The notes under the pieces: model-generated
The model's input: the letters and a program-made list of their open reading frames with translations, nothing else
Database searches by the model: none
What the model was told of the DNA's origin: nothing
Shown here: one piece after another, positions 25,422-33,916 of the stretch
Position numbering within the stretch: the first letter of the stretch is position 1
Layout of the letters: each line of letters opens with the position of its first letter
Assembly (NCBI GenBank): GCA_002923375.1
Contig: BEIJ01000001.1
Coordinates: 1 to 64,000, forward strand
Source: a bacterium HR33
GTDB taxonomy: Bacteria > Gemmatimonadota > Gemmatimonadetes > Gemmatimonadales > GWC2-71-9
Reading direction: 5' to 3'
DNA length: 64,000 bases
Position numbers and translations under genes: made by a program

Positions 25422-26263
25422 AACTCCGTTACCAGCCGGTATGCCCGGTTTCTCGAAATTCCCAGCTCTTCCGAAAGTTTGGACGCCACATCCCGGCGGC
25501 TCAAACCTTGTGCCAGAAGAGTCTTGGCTTTGCCTAGAATTTCGTCCTTATCCAACGCTTGTCGTTTTTTCGATTCCGGCTGTCTTGCCGAACCTTCTAT
25601 CACCACGGTCACCTCTCCCCGCGGCGGGTTATTGCCATAGTAAACCGCCAGCTCGCGAAGGGTCCCCACCCTGCACTCCTCATGAATCTTGGTGAGTTCC
25701 CTGGCCACCGCAGCGGATCGTTCCGCTCCGGCCCGGGCGCACAAATCCTCCAGCAGGCGCACCACCCGATTGGCCGCTTCGAAGACGACCACCGTCCAAG
25801 GAGACGATACGATCGCCTCCAGCAGCTGCTCGCGTTCTCTCCCCGAGCGAGGAATGAAACCGAGGAAGGTGTACCGGTCCGCCGGGAATCCGGCGATACT
25901 CAGCGCTGCGGTCACCGCCGAAGGACCCGGGACGGCGACCACCGGAATTTCCAGTTCCCGGGCCCGGCGCACCAGTTGCAGTCCGGGATCGCTCACCAGC
26001 GGAGTGCCGGCATCGCTCAAAAGGGCGACATTCTTGCCGCCGAGCAGCAGATCCGCGATCTCATCAACCCTCCCGGCGGGTGAATGGGCGTGAAGACTCA
26101 GCACGCGAGGGTGCGCCCCCACATGCTCCAGCAGGATGCGGCTGCGCCTGGTATCCTCGGCTGCTACGAGGTCCACCTGCCGCAGCACCGCTGCGGCCCG
26201 TTCGGAAAGGTCGCCCAAATTGCCCAGGGGTGTAGCGACTACGTAGAGCGTGCCCGCGCTCAC
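25418..26263 (-). CDS. rsmI: 16S rRNA (cytidine1402-2'-O)-methyltransferase RsmI
   Basis: The 281-residue protein has the tetrapyrrole-methylase-fold signature of RsmI: MSAGTLYVVATPLGNLGDLS, LVAAEDTRRSRILL, VALLSDAGTPLVSDPG and VPGPSAVTAALSIAGFP. It methylates the ribose of C1402 in 16S rRNA using S-adenosylmethionine, together with RsmH base methylation. The GTG start overlaps the upstream stop (GTGA). The C-terminal extension (SRRDVASKLSEELGISRNRAYRLV) is helix-turn-helix-like and is seen in part of the family. Confidence 0.95.
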   Translation of the reverse strand: MSAGTLYVVATPLGNLGDLSERAAAVLRQVDLVAAEDTRRSRILLEHVGAHPRVLSLHAHSPAGRVDEIADLLLGGKNVALLSDAGTPLVSDPGLQLVRRARELEIPVVAVPGPSAVTAALSIAGFPADRYTFLGFIPRSGREREQLLEAIVSSPWTVVVFEAANRVVRLLEDLCARAGAERSAAVARELTKIHEECRVGTLRELAVYYGNNPPRGEVTVVIEGSARQPESKKRQALDKDEILGKAKTLLAQGLSRRDVASKLSEELGISRNRAYRLVTEL

Positions 26264-27282
26264 CAGCTCAAGGACCAGGGAAGCTGCTGGTAGAACCCGG
26301 CTTTCTGCAGTACGAAGCGCTGTTCCCGGGTAGCGTCTTTCAATATTTGCGGCGCCACCCCAGGCGCTATGATTTCCAATTGTTGCAACAGTTGCCGGGT
26401 CCAGTCGGCAAGGGCGCGGGTGAGTTCCTCCGGCGATGTGACGATCTCCTTGGCCTCCCGGTCAAGGGGAGTTCCCAGTACCGAAAGCGGAGTGTGTACT
26501 CCCGCCAGCGCGTCCCGAAGTTTGTAGGCTCGCTTTTTCCCCTCCTGGGGCACTTCCCGCTCGGCTACCTCCACGATCTTCCAGAAAAGCTCCCGGTAGG
26601 ACTGAATCATCGCAGTGGAGGCCTGAACCGGCAATGAATCGCTGAAGGGGAAGACCGAAGCCACCAGGGCGGGTTTTCCGCCGTCGGGCCCGGGATCGAA
26701 GAGACTTTCCACATGCTGGCCTACGGTGAGCTCCGGTCCCTTGGCGCAGTAGTAGCCGTTTACGAACTTGCCGTTTTCAAAGCGGAAGTAGTTGACCCTG
26801 CCTTCGGAGATCAATTCCAGGATTCCGCTGAAACCCTCTTCTTTGAGGACCGGGAAGAGTGCCTGGGGGTCGTCCAAGTCCACGAATCGGGGCACGGCGG
26901 GAGCGGCGCAGCTCTGGTACATCCAGGCCAGTTGTTCCAGAGGAGCATCGGCATACACCAACTCCCCCCGCTCCACTTCTTCTTTCATCTCCCGCAGCGC
27001 CGCACCGATGGGGAGCACCGAGCGGCCGCTTTCGGTAAAGCTCACCGCGGTAACCAGTTCGCCGCCCCTGAGAAAGAGCACCGCCACCAGGTCCGGGAGA
27101 TAGGCCACCACGTAGCCGTCCACTCTTCCGTCCCGGTCGATCTTCGAAAAGTTGAGAACGTTGTCCAGATGAACAAAAGCGAGCCGGGTGCGGTGGATCT
27201 GCACCCGCTCGCTGGGGAACGTCAAGTCGGCCAGAAAGACTCTCGTCGCCGGAAGGCGGACGGTACTGTGCCTAAGCGGCAT
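26260..27282 (-). CDS. Hypothetical cytoplasmic protein, first gene of the overlapping operon
   Basis: The 340-residue protein has no signal peptide or membrane helix. The stretch GFSGILELISEGRVNYFRFENGKFVNGYYC near residues 135-165 resembles DUF4388-type domains, where a short beta unit reports on signalling, but this is weak. The C-terminal half is helical (EELTRALADWTRQLLQQLEIIAPGV). Its stop overlaps the rsmI GTG. It lies 33 bp after trxA, across a hairpin. I cannot assign a function. Confidence 0.7.
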   Translation of the reverse strand: MPLRHSTVRLPATRVFLADLTFPSERVQIHRTRLAFVHLDNVLNFSKIDRDGRVDGYVVAYLPDLVAVLFLRGGELVTAVSFTESGRSVLPIGAALREMKEEVERGELVYADAPLEQLAWMYQSCAAPAVPRFVDLDDPQALFPVLKEEGFSGILELISEGRVNYFRFENGKFVNGYYCAKGPELTVGQHVESLFDPGPDGGKPALVASVFPFSDSLPVQASTAMIQSYRELFWKIVEVAEREVPQEGKKRAYKLRDALAGVHTPLSVLGTPLDREAKEIVTSPEELTRALADWTRQLLQQLEIIAPGVAPQILKDATREQRFVLQKAGFYQQLPWSLSW

Positions 27283-27294
27283 ATCCTCTGTCGC

Positions 27295-27315
27295 CCGGCC
27301 GATCTATACGGCCGG
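27295..27315 (-). promoter_or_regulatory. Hairpin between trxA and the overlapping operon
   Basis: CCGGCCG (27295-27301) and CGGCCGG (27309-27315) form a perfect 7-bp stem with loop ATCTATA, directly after the trxA stop. No T run follows on the minus strand, so it may be an attenuator or processing site that lets trxA be expressed at a different level from the genes behind it. Confidence 0.5.
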
Positions 27316-27648
27316 CTATTTCAGGTGTTGGTTTATCTTTTCAATAAGATACGCCTTGGGCACCGCTCCTACCACCGTGTCCACGTGCTTGCCACCCTTG
27401 AAGAACAGGACGCTGGGGATGGAGCGAACGTTGTACTTCATCGCCGTATTCTGATTGGTATCCACATCCAGCTTGGCTACCTTCACCTTGCCCTCGTACT
27501 CCTGGGCGATCTGCTCCACCACCGGCGCCAGCACCCGGCACGGGCCGCACCACTCGGCCCAGAAATCGACGATGGCCAGACCTTCGTAACGCTCTATTTC
27601 CTGCTCGAACTGCTCGTCGGTCACCTGTATCGGTTGTGCAACTGCCAT
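27316..27648 (-). CDS. trxA: Thioredoxin
   Basis: The 110-residue protein has the thioredoxin active site WAEWCGPCRVLAP and the cis-Pro region SIPSVLFFKGG. It reduces disulfides in cytoplasmic proteins using electrons from thioredoxin reductase. ATG 27648 with AAGGAG seven nt upstream is preferred over an in-frame TTG at 27651. The upstream region on the minus strand has an AT-rich GATAATTTTAA that could carry a -10 box. It is divergent from mce. Confidence 0.95.
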   Translation of the reverse strand: MAVAQPIQVTDEQFEQEIERYEGLAIVDFWAEWCGPCRVLAPVVEQIAQEYEGKVKVAKLDVDTNQNTAMKYNVRSIPSVLFFKGGKHVDTVVGAVPKAYLIEKINQHLK

Positions 27649-27745
27649 CAAAGTCTCCTTTTTGAGTTAAAATTATCCCTTGTCCATCGGGTTGGGCGGC
27701 GTCCCTCGCCGCACCCGCTTTCACCCATAGTCTTTTGGAGGCAAC

Positions 27746-28144
27746 GTGAGCAAACCGCTACCGGCCGTGGCCCACATCGGCGTCGCCGTCGAGAACCTGG
27801 AAGAGGCGGTGGCGTTCTATCGCGAAATCCTCGGCGTCGAACCCGAGCCGGCTGAATCGGCCGACGGGGCCACCATCGTGCCGCTCGACCTGGGCGGCGT
27901 TCAGGTCGAACTGCTGCTCCCCCAGGGGCCCGATACCCCCGTGGGCAAGTTCATCGCGCGGCGCGGTCCCGGCATCCATCACATCTGCTTCCGCGTCCCC
28001 AACTTGGATGAGGCGCTTCAACGCTGCCGCGAGCGGGGCTATCGCCTGGTGGACCAGACACCCCGCCCGGGAGCCTCGGGGCGCAGGATCGCCTTCCTGC
28101 ACCCGAAGTCCACCGCCGGGATCCTCCTGGAACTCACCGAGTAA
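27746..28144 (+). CDS. mce: Methylmalonyl-CoA epimerase
   Basis: The 132-residue protein starts with GTG after GGAG. It is a two-module vicinal-oxygen-chelate protein: HIGVAVENLEEAVAFYREILG carries the first metal His, GIHHICFRVPNLDEAL the second, and ILLELTE the closing Glu. It interconverts (R)- and (S)-methylmalonyl-CoA in propionyl-CoA breakdown or the reverse. No mutase gene is in this window, so the assignment rests on sequence. Confidence 0.92.
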   Translation: MSKPLPAVAHIGVAVENLEEAVAFYREILGVEPEPAESADGATIVPLDLGGVQVELLLPQGPDTPVGKFIARRGPGIHHICFRVPNLDEALQRCRERGYRLVDQTPRPGASGRRIAFLHPKSTAGILLELTE

Positions 28145-28153
28145 ACCGAACTC

Positions 28154-28645
28154 CTACGCCCCGGGTTCCTCCAGGGACTGGCCCGGCGCTTGGGGGCAGC
28201 TGCGCGCGGGGTTCCCCGCCGCGGCAATATCTATATTGGAAATGAGCCATCCTCCTTTGTACGGAATCAAGGTAAAGGGCACCACCGGCCGGCACCCTTT
28301 GCGGGTCAGCCTCACTTCCACGATCCTCTGGTTCGCCGCCCGCGGAACAGCCGACTGCGGCTCCAAGATCTCGAAACTCTCATGATCGAGATAGGTGCGG
28401 ATCACGATGAGCCGCTGCTCCAACTCGTCCGCGGGCATGTAAGACCGAGCCGGCCCCCGGGAGGAGCCCCACAGCTCGCCCATGGTGCTGAGGCTGTTAA
28501 CCCGCACCGCGTTCATGAAAGTGCGCACCGCCGCTTCCGGGCTTGAGGGGGCCAAGGTTTCCCGCCCGCCTCCGCAGGCCAAAGCGCCGCCTATGGCGAG
28601 CGCCAGGGGCAAAGCGCGGTGGGCGAGGTCAGCTCTCCCTCTCAT
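28154..28645 (-). CDS. Hypothetical lipoprotein
   Basis: The 163-residue protein has a signal ending in lipobox GALAC (Cys24) followed by Gly-Gly. The mature part has an NTF2/DUF4878-like look: SSPEAAVRTFMNAVRVNSLSTMGELWGS at the N-terminal side and VPFTLIPYKGGWLISNID near the end, as found in small lipid-anchored proteins of unknown role. It is divergent from pdxJ and ends 9 bp from the convergent mce gene. Confidence 0.75.
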   Translation of the reverse strand: MRGRADLAHRALPLALAIGGALACGGGRETLAPSSPEAAVRTFMNAVRVNSLSTMGELWGSSRGPARSYMPADELEQRLIVIRTYLDHESFEILEPQSAVPRAANQRIVEVRLTRKGCRPVVPFTLIPYKGGWLISNIDIAAAGNPARSCPQAPGQSLEEPGA

Positions 28646-28755
28646 TGCGGCCGCCCGCCTCCTCTAATCGGACCAACTTGCACTCCCGGTACCTATCCCG
28701 CGAAGTTCAAACGCGTCACAACCTAACACGGTACGGGGAGGACGGGCAACCGATC

Positions 28756-29481
28756 ATGCGGCTCTATATCAACGTCGATCACGTGGCGACCCTGCGGCAG
28801 GCCCGCCGCGCCCGGGAACCGGACCCGGTGGAAGCGGCCCTACTGTGCGAGCGGGCGGGAGCGGATGGAATCACGGTGCATTTGAGAGAAGACCGTCGTC
28901 ACATTCAAGACCAGGACGTGCACCGCCTGGCAGAGCAGATCAAGACGGTTCTCAACCTGGAGCTGGCCACCGCCGAAGACATCGTGTCGTTGGCGGAGAA
29001 GCTCAAACCCCATCAGGCAACCTTCGTCCCCGAGCGGCGGGAGGAGATCACCACCGAAGGCGGGCTCGCTTTAGGAAGCTCGCCGGACCGAGTGGATCCC
29101 AGATTGAAGGACGCGATCGGGAGGCTGAGGAGTGCGGGAGTGCGGGTAAGTCTCTTCATAGATCCCGATTTGGAGGTGATCGATCGCGCCGCCGAGCTGG
29201 CTGTGGACGCGGTAGAGCTACATACCGGCCAGTACTCCCACGCGTTTCCCCGCTCGGATGAAGAGTTGGAACGGTTGCGTAAGGCCGCCAAGTACGCCCG
29301 CTCCAAGGGGCTTGCGGTCCACGCCGGTCACGGGCTCAACTACGAGAACGTGACCGCGGTGGCCGCCATCGGGGAAATCGAGGAATTGAGCATCGGCCAC
29401 AGTATCGTAAGCCGGGCCGTTATGGTGGGAATGGAGGAGGCGGTGCGCCGGATGCGGGCCTTGGTGGATTCCGCGCGTTGA
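28756..29481 (+). CDS. pdxJ: Pyridoxine 5'-phosphate synthase
   Basis: The frame is open from 28543 but PdxJ proteins start at MRLYINVDHVATLRQARR, which fits ATG 28756 and gives 241 residues. Further signatures are ADGITVHLREDRRHIQDQDV, FVPERREEITTEGGL, HTGQYSHAF and HAGHGLNYENV. The enzyme condenses 3-amino-1-hydroxyacetone phosphate with deoxyxylulose 5-phosphate to make pyridoxine phosphate (DXP-dependent B6 route). GGGGAGG lies 14 nt upstream. Confidence 0.95.
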   Translation: MRLYINVDHVATLRQARRAREPDPVEAALLCERAGADGITVHLREDRRHIQDQDVHRLAEQIKTVLNLELATAEDIVSLAEKLKPHQATFVPERREEITTEGGLALGSSPDRVDPRLKDAIGRLRSAGVRVSLFIDPDLEVIDRAAELAVDAVELHTGQYSHAFPRSDEELERLRKAAKYARSKGLAVHAGHGLNYENVTAVAAIGEIEELSIGHSIVSRAVMVGMEEAVRRMRALVDSAR

Positions 29482-29535
29482 CCGGCCGGCCATCCCGCCG
29501 TAGGTTAGCCCGTTTGAAAGGGAGAGCGGCAAGTC

Positions 29536-31314
29536 ATGCCTGAACCGCTGGGGATGATCCAGTTTTTCGCGATGGAGGCGGCTGGCTACCTGGAGCGCCT
29601 CGACGCCTTGGTGTCAGCAGCCGGGCAGCCGCAGCGCGACGAGTTCGTGCGGCTGGCGAGGGCGCTGAGGGGATCCGCCCTCATGGCCAACCAGCGCTCC
29701 ATCGCCAACGCCGTAGCCGGGCTGGAGCATCTGGCCAAGTCGGTGGGAGAAGGCCGCCTTCCTTGGGATCCCGCCGTCAAGCAGCTGGCCATCCGCGCAG
29801 TGGACGACCTCAAAATCCTGGTGCGGAACGTATCCAACTGGACCGATGCGGAGGAGGCCAAGGCCGCTGCCCTGACTGAGGAACTGAACCGTATCACCGG
29901 GGGGGCGGGGGCGCGCCCGTCGCTGGCCGGCTCGGAAGCGGGGACCCGGACGTTCGTCTCCCAGCACGGTTCCGCCCTGGCCAGCGTGCTAGACCGGGCT
30001 GCCCAGAGCCTGGCCGCCTCTCCTGCCAGCTCGGAGCCCTTGCAGGCGGTGCTCAAAGCGATTCAGCCGCTGAGGGGTATTGCAGGTCTGGGCGATTACC
30101 CGCCGCTGCCCGATCTATTGGAAGGATTGGAGCGGGGGATCTCCGAGCTTCGCAACCATCCGGAGTCATCCGGCCGCGCGGCGGAGCTGTTGAAAGCCGC
30201 TGCGCTCGCCGTAAGCCGGGCGGCAAAGGAAACCGCAGCCTCCGGGAAGCCTGATCCCGACTCGGAAGAGGCGCGCAACTTTGCCCGCCTGCTGGGTAGC
30301 ATACTTGGCGCGGAGCCGGACGTGGTACCGATCGAGTCGCTTTACTACTCGGACTCGGGGCCTCACATAGTGCATCGGGGATCGCCTCCGGGCATGCCCC
30401 CGCAGTTTACCAAGTTGGAGCTGGTCTCTCACGGCGAGCATCTGGTGCAGGTGGCGGACCAACTCGCGCGGGCGGAGTCGCAAACCCAGCGCGAGCTAAG
30501 AGGCCAGGGATTGATGGCTACCCTCAAGGCGCTTTCTTCGGCCGCGGGAGGGGAGCTTGCAGCCGCGGTAGGCGAATTTGCCCGGGCGGCGCGGAGTTTG
30601 GTGGGGCGCACCTTTGGGTCGGTAGAATGGGAGCGGTTTGCGCGGGCGATAAGGGAAGCGGGTTCGGTGCTGAGCCTTGCTGCCCGTGAGGCGGAGAGCG
30701 GCCTGGTGCAGCGAATTCAGGCGGTGACCCGGGAGCTGTGGCAGCTCGCCGATGTGGTGGCGGCTCCCACTCCGACCGCGTTTACCTCGCAACCCCAAGG
30801 AGCGCGGGCCTCTGCTGCTCCAGCTGCCGGGACGGTTGCACCTCCGCCTCCGGTGAGCCCGCACCCCGGCGGAGCAGGTAGGGCGACGACCGTTGCCGCA
30901 GGAACGGCCTCAGCTCCGGCTCCTCAGGCGCGACCCGCTCCCGAACCGGCGGCGGCCACGGATCTTTCGGAATCCAGTCTTGCTGCGAGCTACCTCCGCT
31001 ACGAGCAGCTTCTGGCCGCTGCCGGGTCGCAACCGGCGCAGTCGCTCGAGGGGCTTTTGAAACCGGTCGGGGCGAAGCCAGCTCCGGCGGTGCAGCCGGT
31101 CTCGCCGCAGGGGCCTGCTGCCGGAGAAGCGGTAATTCCCATCACGGAGCTTTGCTACAGCGGGGCGGCAGCTTTCGAGCGAGCGTTGAGCCTACGCCAC
31201 CAGGTAGAAGCCGCCCTGGCCAAGATGCCGCGCGACAGTGCAGGTCAAGAGCTCAACGATCTCATTCAGGAGATCTTCGATCTCGTCGAGCTGGGCGTCG
31301 GGCGGAAGGGTTAA
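29536..31314 (+). CDS. Hpt-like multi-domain protein lacking the phospho-histidine
   Basis: The 592-residue protein starts after GGGAGAG. Residues about 5-115 look like a four-helix histidine-phosphotransfer domain (FFAMEAAGYLERLDALV, RLARALRGSALMAN), but the His of the usual HxLKG motif is absent (ARALRGSA). A second helical domain spans about 290-415. A short motif VVPIESLYYS near 263 recurs as VIPITELCYS near 533, pointing to an internal duplication. A Pro/Ala-rich linker covers about 415-485. CheA-type kinases have similar repeated Hpt units, so this may be a non-catalytic binding scaffold (inference). Confidence 0.7.
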   Translation: MPEPLGMIQFFAMEAAGYLERLDALVSAAGQPQRDEFVRLARALRGSALMANQRSIANAVAGLEHLAKSVGEGRLPWDPAVKQLAIRAVDDLKILVRNVSNWTDAEEAKAAALTEELNRITGGAGARPSLAGSEAGTRTFVSQHGSALASVLDRAAQSLAASPASSEPLQAVLKAIQPLRGIAGLGDYPPLPDLLEGLERGISELRNHPESSGRAAELLKAAALAVSRAAKETAASGKPDPDSEEARNFARLLGSILGAEPDVVPIESLYYSDSGPHIVHRGSPPGMPPQFTKLELVSHGEHLVQVADQLARAESQTQRELRGQGLMATLKALSSAAGGELAAAVGEFARAARSLVGRTFGSVEWERFARAIREAGSVLSLAAREAESGLVQRIQAVTRELWQLADVVAAPTPTAFTSQPQGARASAAPAAGTVAPPPPVSPHPGGAGRATTVAAGTASAPAPQARPAPEPAAATDLSESSLAASYLRYEQLLAAAGSQPAQSLEGLLKPVGAKPAPAVQPVSPQGPAAGEAVIPITELCYSGAAAFERALSLRHQVEAALAKMPRDSAGQELNDLIQEIFDLVELGVGRKG

Positions 31315-31330
31315 GTACACTCGCCGCTGG

Positions 31331-32329
31331 ATGGCAGTTGCCGGGCTTTTGATCTCGGCGCTGCTCCTCTGGTGGGTCTTGCACGACGTCGACCCGCGGG
31401 AGGTTTTAGGCCACGCCCGCGAAGCACGATGGTGGCTTTTTGTTCTCTCGGTGGCGGTGGCCACCTCGGTCTTTCCCATAAGGGCGCATCGCTGGCGTTA
31501 TCTCTTGGAGCGGAACGGCAAGAAGGTGGGGTTTGCGCCCCTGTGGCACGCCACCGCCATCGGTTTCATGGCCAACAATCTCTTGCCGGCGCGGGCGGGC
31601 GAGGTGGCGCGGGCCTATGCGGCGCGGCGGCTCGCGGGGGTTCGGTTCTCGCAGGCGGTGGGCTCTCTGGCAGTGGAGCGGGTAATGGACGGGTTGGTGC
31701 TTTTGGCTCTCATGGCGCTGGCGATCACCTTGGGAGGCATAGGGCAAGACACGGCGGTGGCCGGGGTCTCGCTCTTTAGAACCGGTGTCGGTGCGGCATT
31801 GATCTTCGTTCCCGCCCTGGGTGTGGCGTTCTGGGTGGTGCATCGCCCGGAGCAGTCGTTGACTCTTTTGAGGCGGGTTTTTGCGAGGCTCTTACCGGGG
31901 CATTTGGCCTTGCGAGCGGTAGATGTTTTGGAGGGGCTGTTGATGGGTCTCGAGTCGCTGCGGAGCGGTAGTCGTCTTTTGGTCGTGACGCTGTGGTCTG
32001 TGGTACATTGGCTGGTGGGAGGGCTGGCTTATTGGCTGGCTTTCGAGGCGTTCGGAATCGAGGTGCATTGGACTGCCGCTTTGCTGCTTCAATCGCTGGC
32101 CGCTTTTGGGGTGGCGATTCCTTCTTCTCCGGGATTTTTCGGCCCCTTTGAGGCGGTGGTGCGAGCGACGCTCGGCATTTACGGGGTTCCCGCCTCCCAG
32201 GCGGTCTCTTACGCCGTGGCCTATCATTTGGCGGCTTTCATCCCGGTGACACTTCTCGGTTTCTGGTCCTTGGCGCGGGCGCATCTACATTTGTCGGAGC
32301 TTAGGGCGGATGAAGCTCGCGGGGAGTGA
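31331..32329 (+). CDS. Lysylphosphatidylglycerol synthase transmembrane (UPF0104) family protein
   Basis: ATG 31331, 16 bp after the previous stop, gives 332 residues; an earlier in-frame start lies inside the previous gene. About eight hydrophobic helices are visible, with the family motifs VFPIRAHRWRYLL, GFMANNLLPARAGEVARAY and ERVMDGLVLLALM. These are the flippase-type membrane part of MprF without its synthase domain. Such stand-alone proteins are thought to move lipids or lipid-linked compounds, but the substrate is unknown here. Confidence 0.87.
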   Translation: MAVAGLLISALLLWWVLHDVDPREVLGHAREARWWLFVLSVAVATSVFPIRAHRWRYLLERNGKKVGFAPLWHATAIGFMANNLLPARAGEVARAYAARRLAGVRFSQAVGSLAVERVMDGLVLLALMALAITLGGIGQDTAVAGVSLFRTGVGAALIFVPALGVAFWVVHRPEQSLTLLRRVFARLLPGHLALRAVDVLEGLLMGLESLRSGSRLLVVTLWSVVHWLVGGLAYWLAFEAFGIEVHWTAALLLQSLAAFGVAIPSSPGFFGPFEAVVRATLGIYGVPASQAVSYAVAYHLAAFIPVTLLGFWSLARAHLHLSELRADEARGE

Positions 32330-32335
32330 GCGATT

Positions 32336-33223
32336 TTGAGCGAGCAGGTCAAGATTTTAGCTCACGCCAAGGCCAATTTGTTCTTGCGAGTGCTGGCCCG
32401 GGAGGCTTCCGGTTTTCACTCCATAGAGACGTTGTTCGTCCTGCTCGAGCTGGCCGACGAGATAACGGTGGAGCGGATTGCGTCCGGGGTGGAGCTGGTG
32501 GTGCGGGGGGCCGAGACCGGTCCGGTGGAGCAGAATCTAGCTTATCGAGCGGCTCGTGCCGTGCTGGCGGCCACCGGCGGGCGGTTCGGCGTAAGGATAG
32601 AATTGGAGAAGCGGATTCCGGTGGGCGCCGGTTTGGGCGGTGGTTCGAGCGACGCTGCAGCCACGCTCCATGCGGTGAACCGGCTGGCGGGGGACGCGGT
32701 GCCGCGGCACGAGATCTTGCAGCTTGCGGCCTCTTTGGGGAGCGATGTTGCCTTTTTCGCCTCGGGTGCTCCGTTTGCCCTTGCCTGGGGTCATGGAGAG
32801 CGGCTGTTCAGGTTGCCGCCGCCGCGCAGTGCGCCGGCGATTGTGGTGGTGCCCAATTTCGGATTGAGCACCAAGGCGGTGTACGAGAGTCTGGACGCCA
32901 TGCGGCCTCGGGATTTGAGGCGCGGCGCTGTGGCGTTCGATCTCGAGGCGTTCTCTACGTGGGGCAGTATTGGGCGTTTGGGCGGCAACGATCTCGAAGG
33001 GGTTGTGTTCGCGCGGGAGCCGGCTCTCAAAGCGTTGCACGAGCGGATTGCCAACACCGGGCCGTTTTTGGTGCGGCTTTCGGGATCCGGCAGTGCCTTG
33101 TTTGCGGTGTATCGCAGCGAGGCGGTGCGGGACGGGGCGGTGTTGGAGTTGGGGGAGCGGGATTATCGAATCATCAAAACGGCTACACGGGCGGAGCCGG
33201 CGGCGGGGCCGGAGGAGGTTTGA
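32336..33223 (+). CDS. ispE: 4-diphosphocytidyl-2-C-methyl-D-erythritol kinase
   Basis: The 295-residue protein starts with TTG six bases after the previous stop. It is a GHMP kinase: AHAKANLFLRVL near the N-terminus, the ATP loop PVGAGLGGGSSDAAATL near residues 97-113, and a C-terminal FLVRLSGSGSALFAVY. It phosphorylates CDP-methylerythritol in the MEP isoprenoid pathway. In several bacteria ispE is followed by tRNA-Gln and prs; here prs is displaced by about 9 kb. Confidence 0.94.
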   Translation: MSEQVKILAHAKANLFLRVLAREASGFHSIETLFVLLELADEITVERIASGVELVVRGAETGPVEQNLAYRAARAVLAATGGRFGVRIELEKRIPVGAGLGGGSSDAAATLHAVNRLAGDAVPRHEILQLAASLGSDVAFFASGAPFALAWGHGERLFRLPPPRSAPAIVVVPNFGLSTKAVYESLDAMRPRDLRRGAVAFDLEAFSTWGSIGRLGGNDLEGVVFAREPALKALHERIANTGPFLVRLSGSGSALFAVYRSEAVRDGAVLELGERDYRIIKTATRAEPAAGPEEV

Positions 33224-33292
33224 CCGAGAAGCGGCTGTGCTGCAGCGGCGCGGACGGATAAGGGGCGGGGGTCCCTCTTCAGAGCGAGGCTG

Positions 33293-33694
33293 TCACAGGC
33301 GCCTCTGCTTGAGATTGCGAATGGTCGCGATGGTTTCGAAATCGCTGTCGCAGTGGAGCAGTTCGCAATCGTGTTCTATGGCGAGCTGGGCGATGCAACA
33401 GTCTATCGGGCTGCGGACGGTTTTCCTCGCACGCCGCAGGTCGAAGTAGATGCGCGCCGCTTCAGGCCAAGTGCGCGGCGTCATCTCGACGTAGCGTTGC
33501 CCTTCTAGGTGCTCGAAGAGCAGTCGCCACTCGCGCTCGTCACGGCTTGCCTGAAGCAGTTCGAGCTGTGTAAATCGGGTCAGCACCACGTCCGCAGTGC
33601 CCACGGCCGCTTCCAGCCCAGGGAGCTTGCGAGCGTCTCTCAGTACTTCAATCCAGACGGAGGTATCAACGATTCCCAGGCTATGATGGCTCAG
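33293..33694 (-). CDS. Orphan PIN-domain protein, start codon not canonical
   Basis: The longest frame with an ordinary start (GTG 33604) lacks the first catalytic Asp. Reading upstream in frame without a stop gives LGIVDTSVWIEVLRDARKLPG, the normal start of a VapC-like PIN domain, with Asp in VDTS. The C-terminal part SPIDCCIAQLAIEHDCELLHCDSDFE supplies the other acidic residues. No ATG, GTG or TTG lies upstream in frame; CTG at 33694 or 33679 is the best candidate. PIN proteins are Mg-dependent ribonucleases, often toxins, but no antitoxin gene is visible on this strand, so it is orphan or decaying. Confidence 0.7.
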   Translation of the reverse strand: MSHHSLGIVDTSVWIEVLRDARKLPGLEAAVGTADVVLTRFTQLELLQASRDEREWRLLFEHLEGQRYVEMTPRTWPEAARIYFDLRRARKTVRSPIDCCIAQLAIEHDCELLHCDSDFETIATIRNLKQRRL

Positions 33695-33842
33695 TTTTAG
33701 GCAAACTGCTGGTTGCTTTCTCCGGGCCGGGCGCGGGCCCCCTAAAGCGAACCTCGAGCAAGACCGTGTGCTCGTCCGCCCCCAGACATTCTGCCTACCG
33801 GGGATCGCTTCGGGTTGCTAAGTTCAAGCTCCGCAATCTGAT

Positions 33843-33913
33843 TGGCCCCTCGTCCAACGGCAGGACGCCGGACTTTGGATCCGGAAATCTTGGTTCGAAT
33901 CCAAGGGGGCCAA
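33843..33913 (+). tRNA. tRNA-Gln (UUG anticodon)
   Basis: Acceptor arms TGGCCCC (33843-33849) and GGGGCCA (33906-33912) pair, with discriminator A at 33913. The anticodon stem CCGGA/TCCGG encloses CTTTGGA, giving anticodon TTG. The T arm CTTGGTTCGAATCCAAG is canonical. CCA is not encoded. It stands where ispE-tRNA-Gln-prs order is seen in other bacteria. Confidence 0.96.
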
Positions 33914-33916
33914 CTC

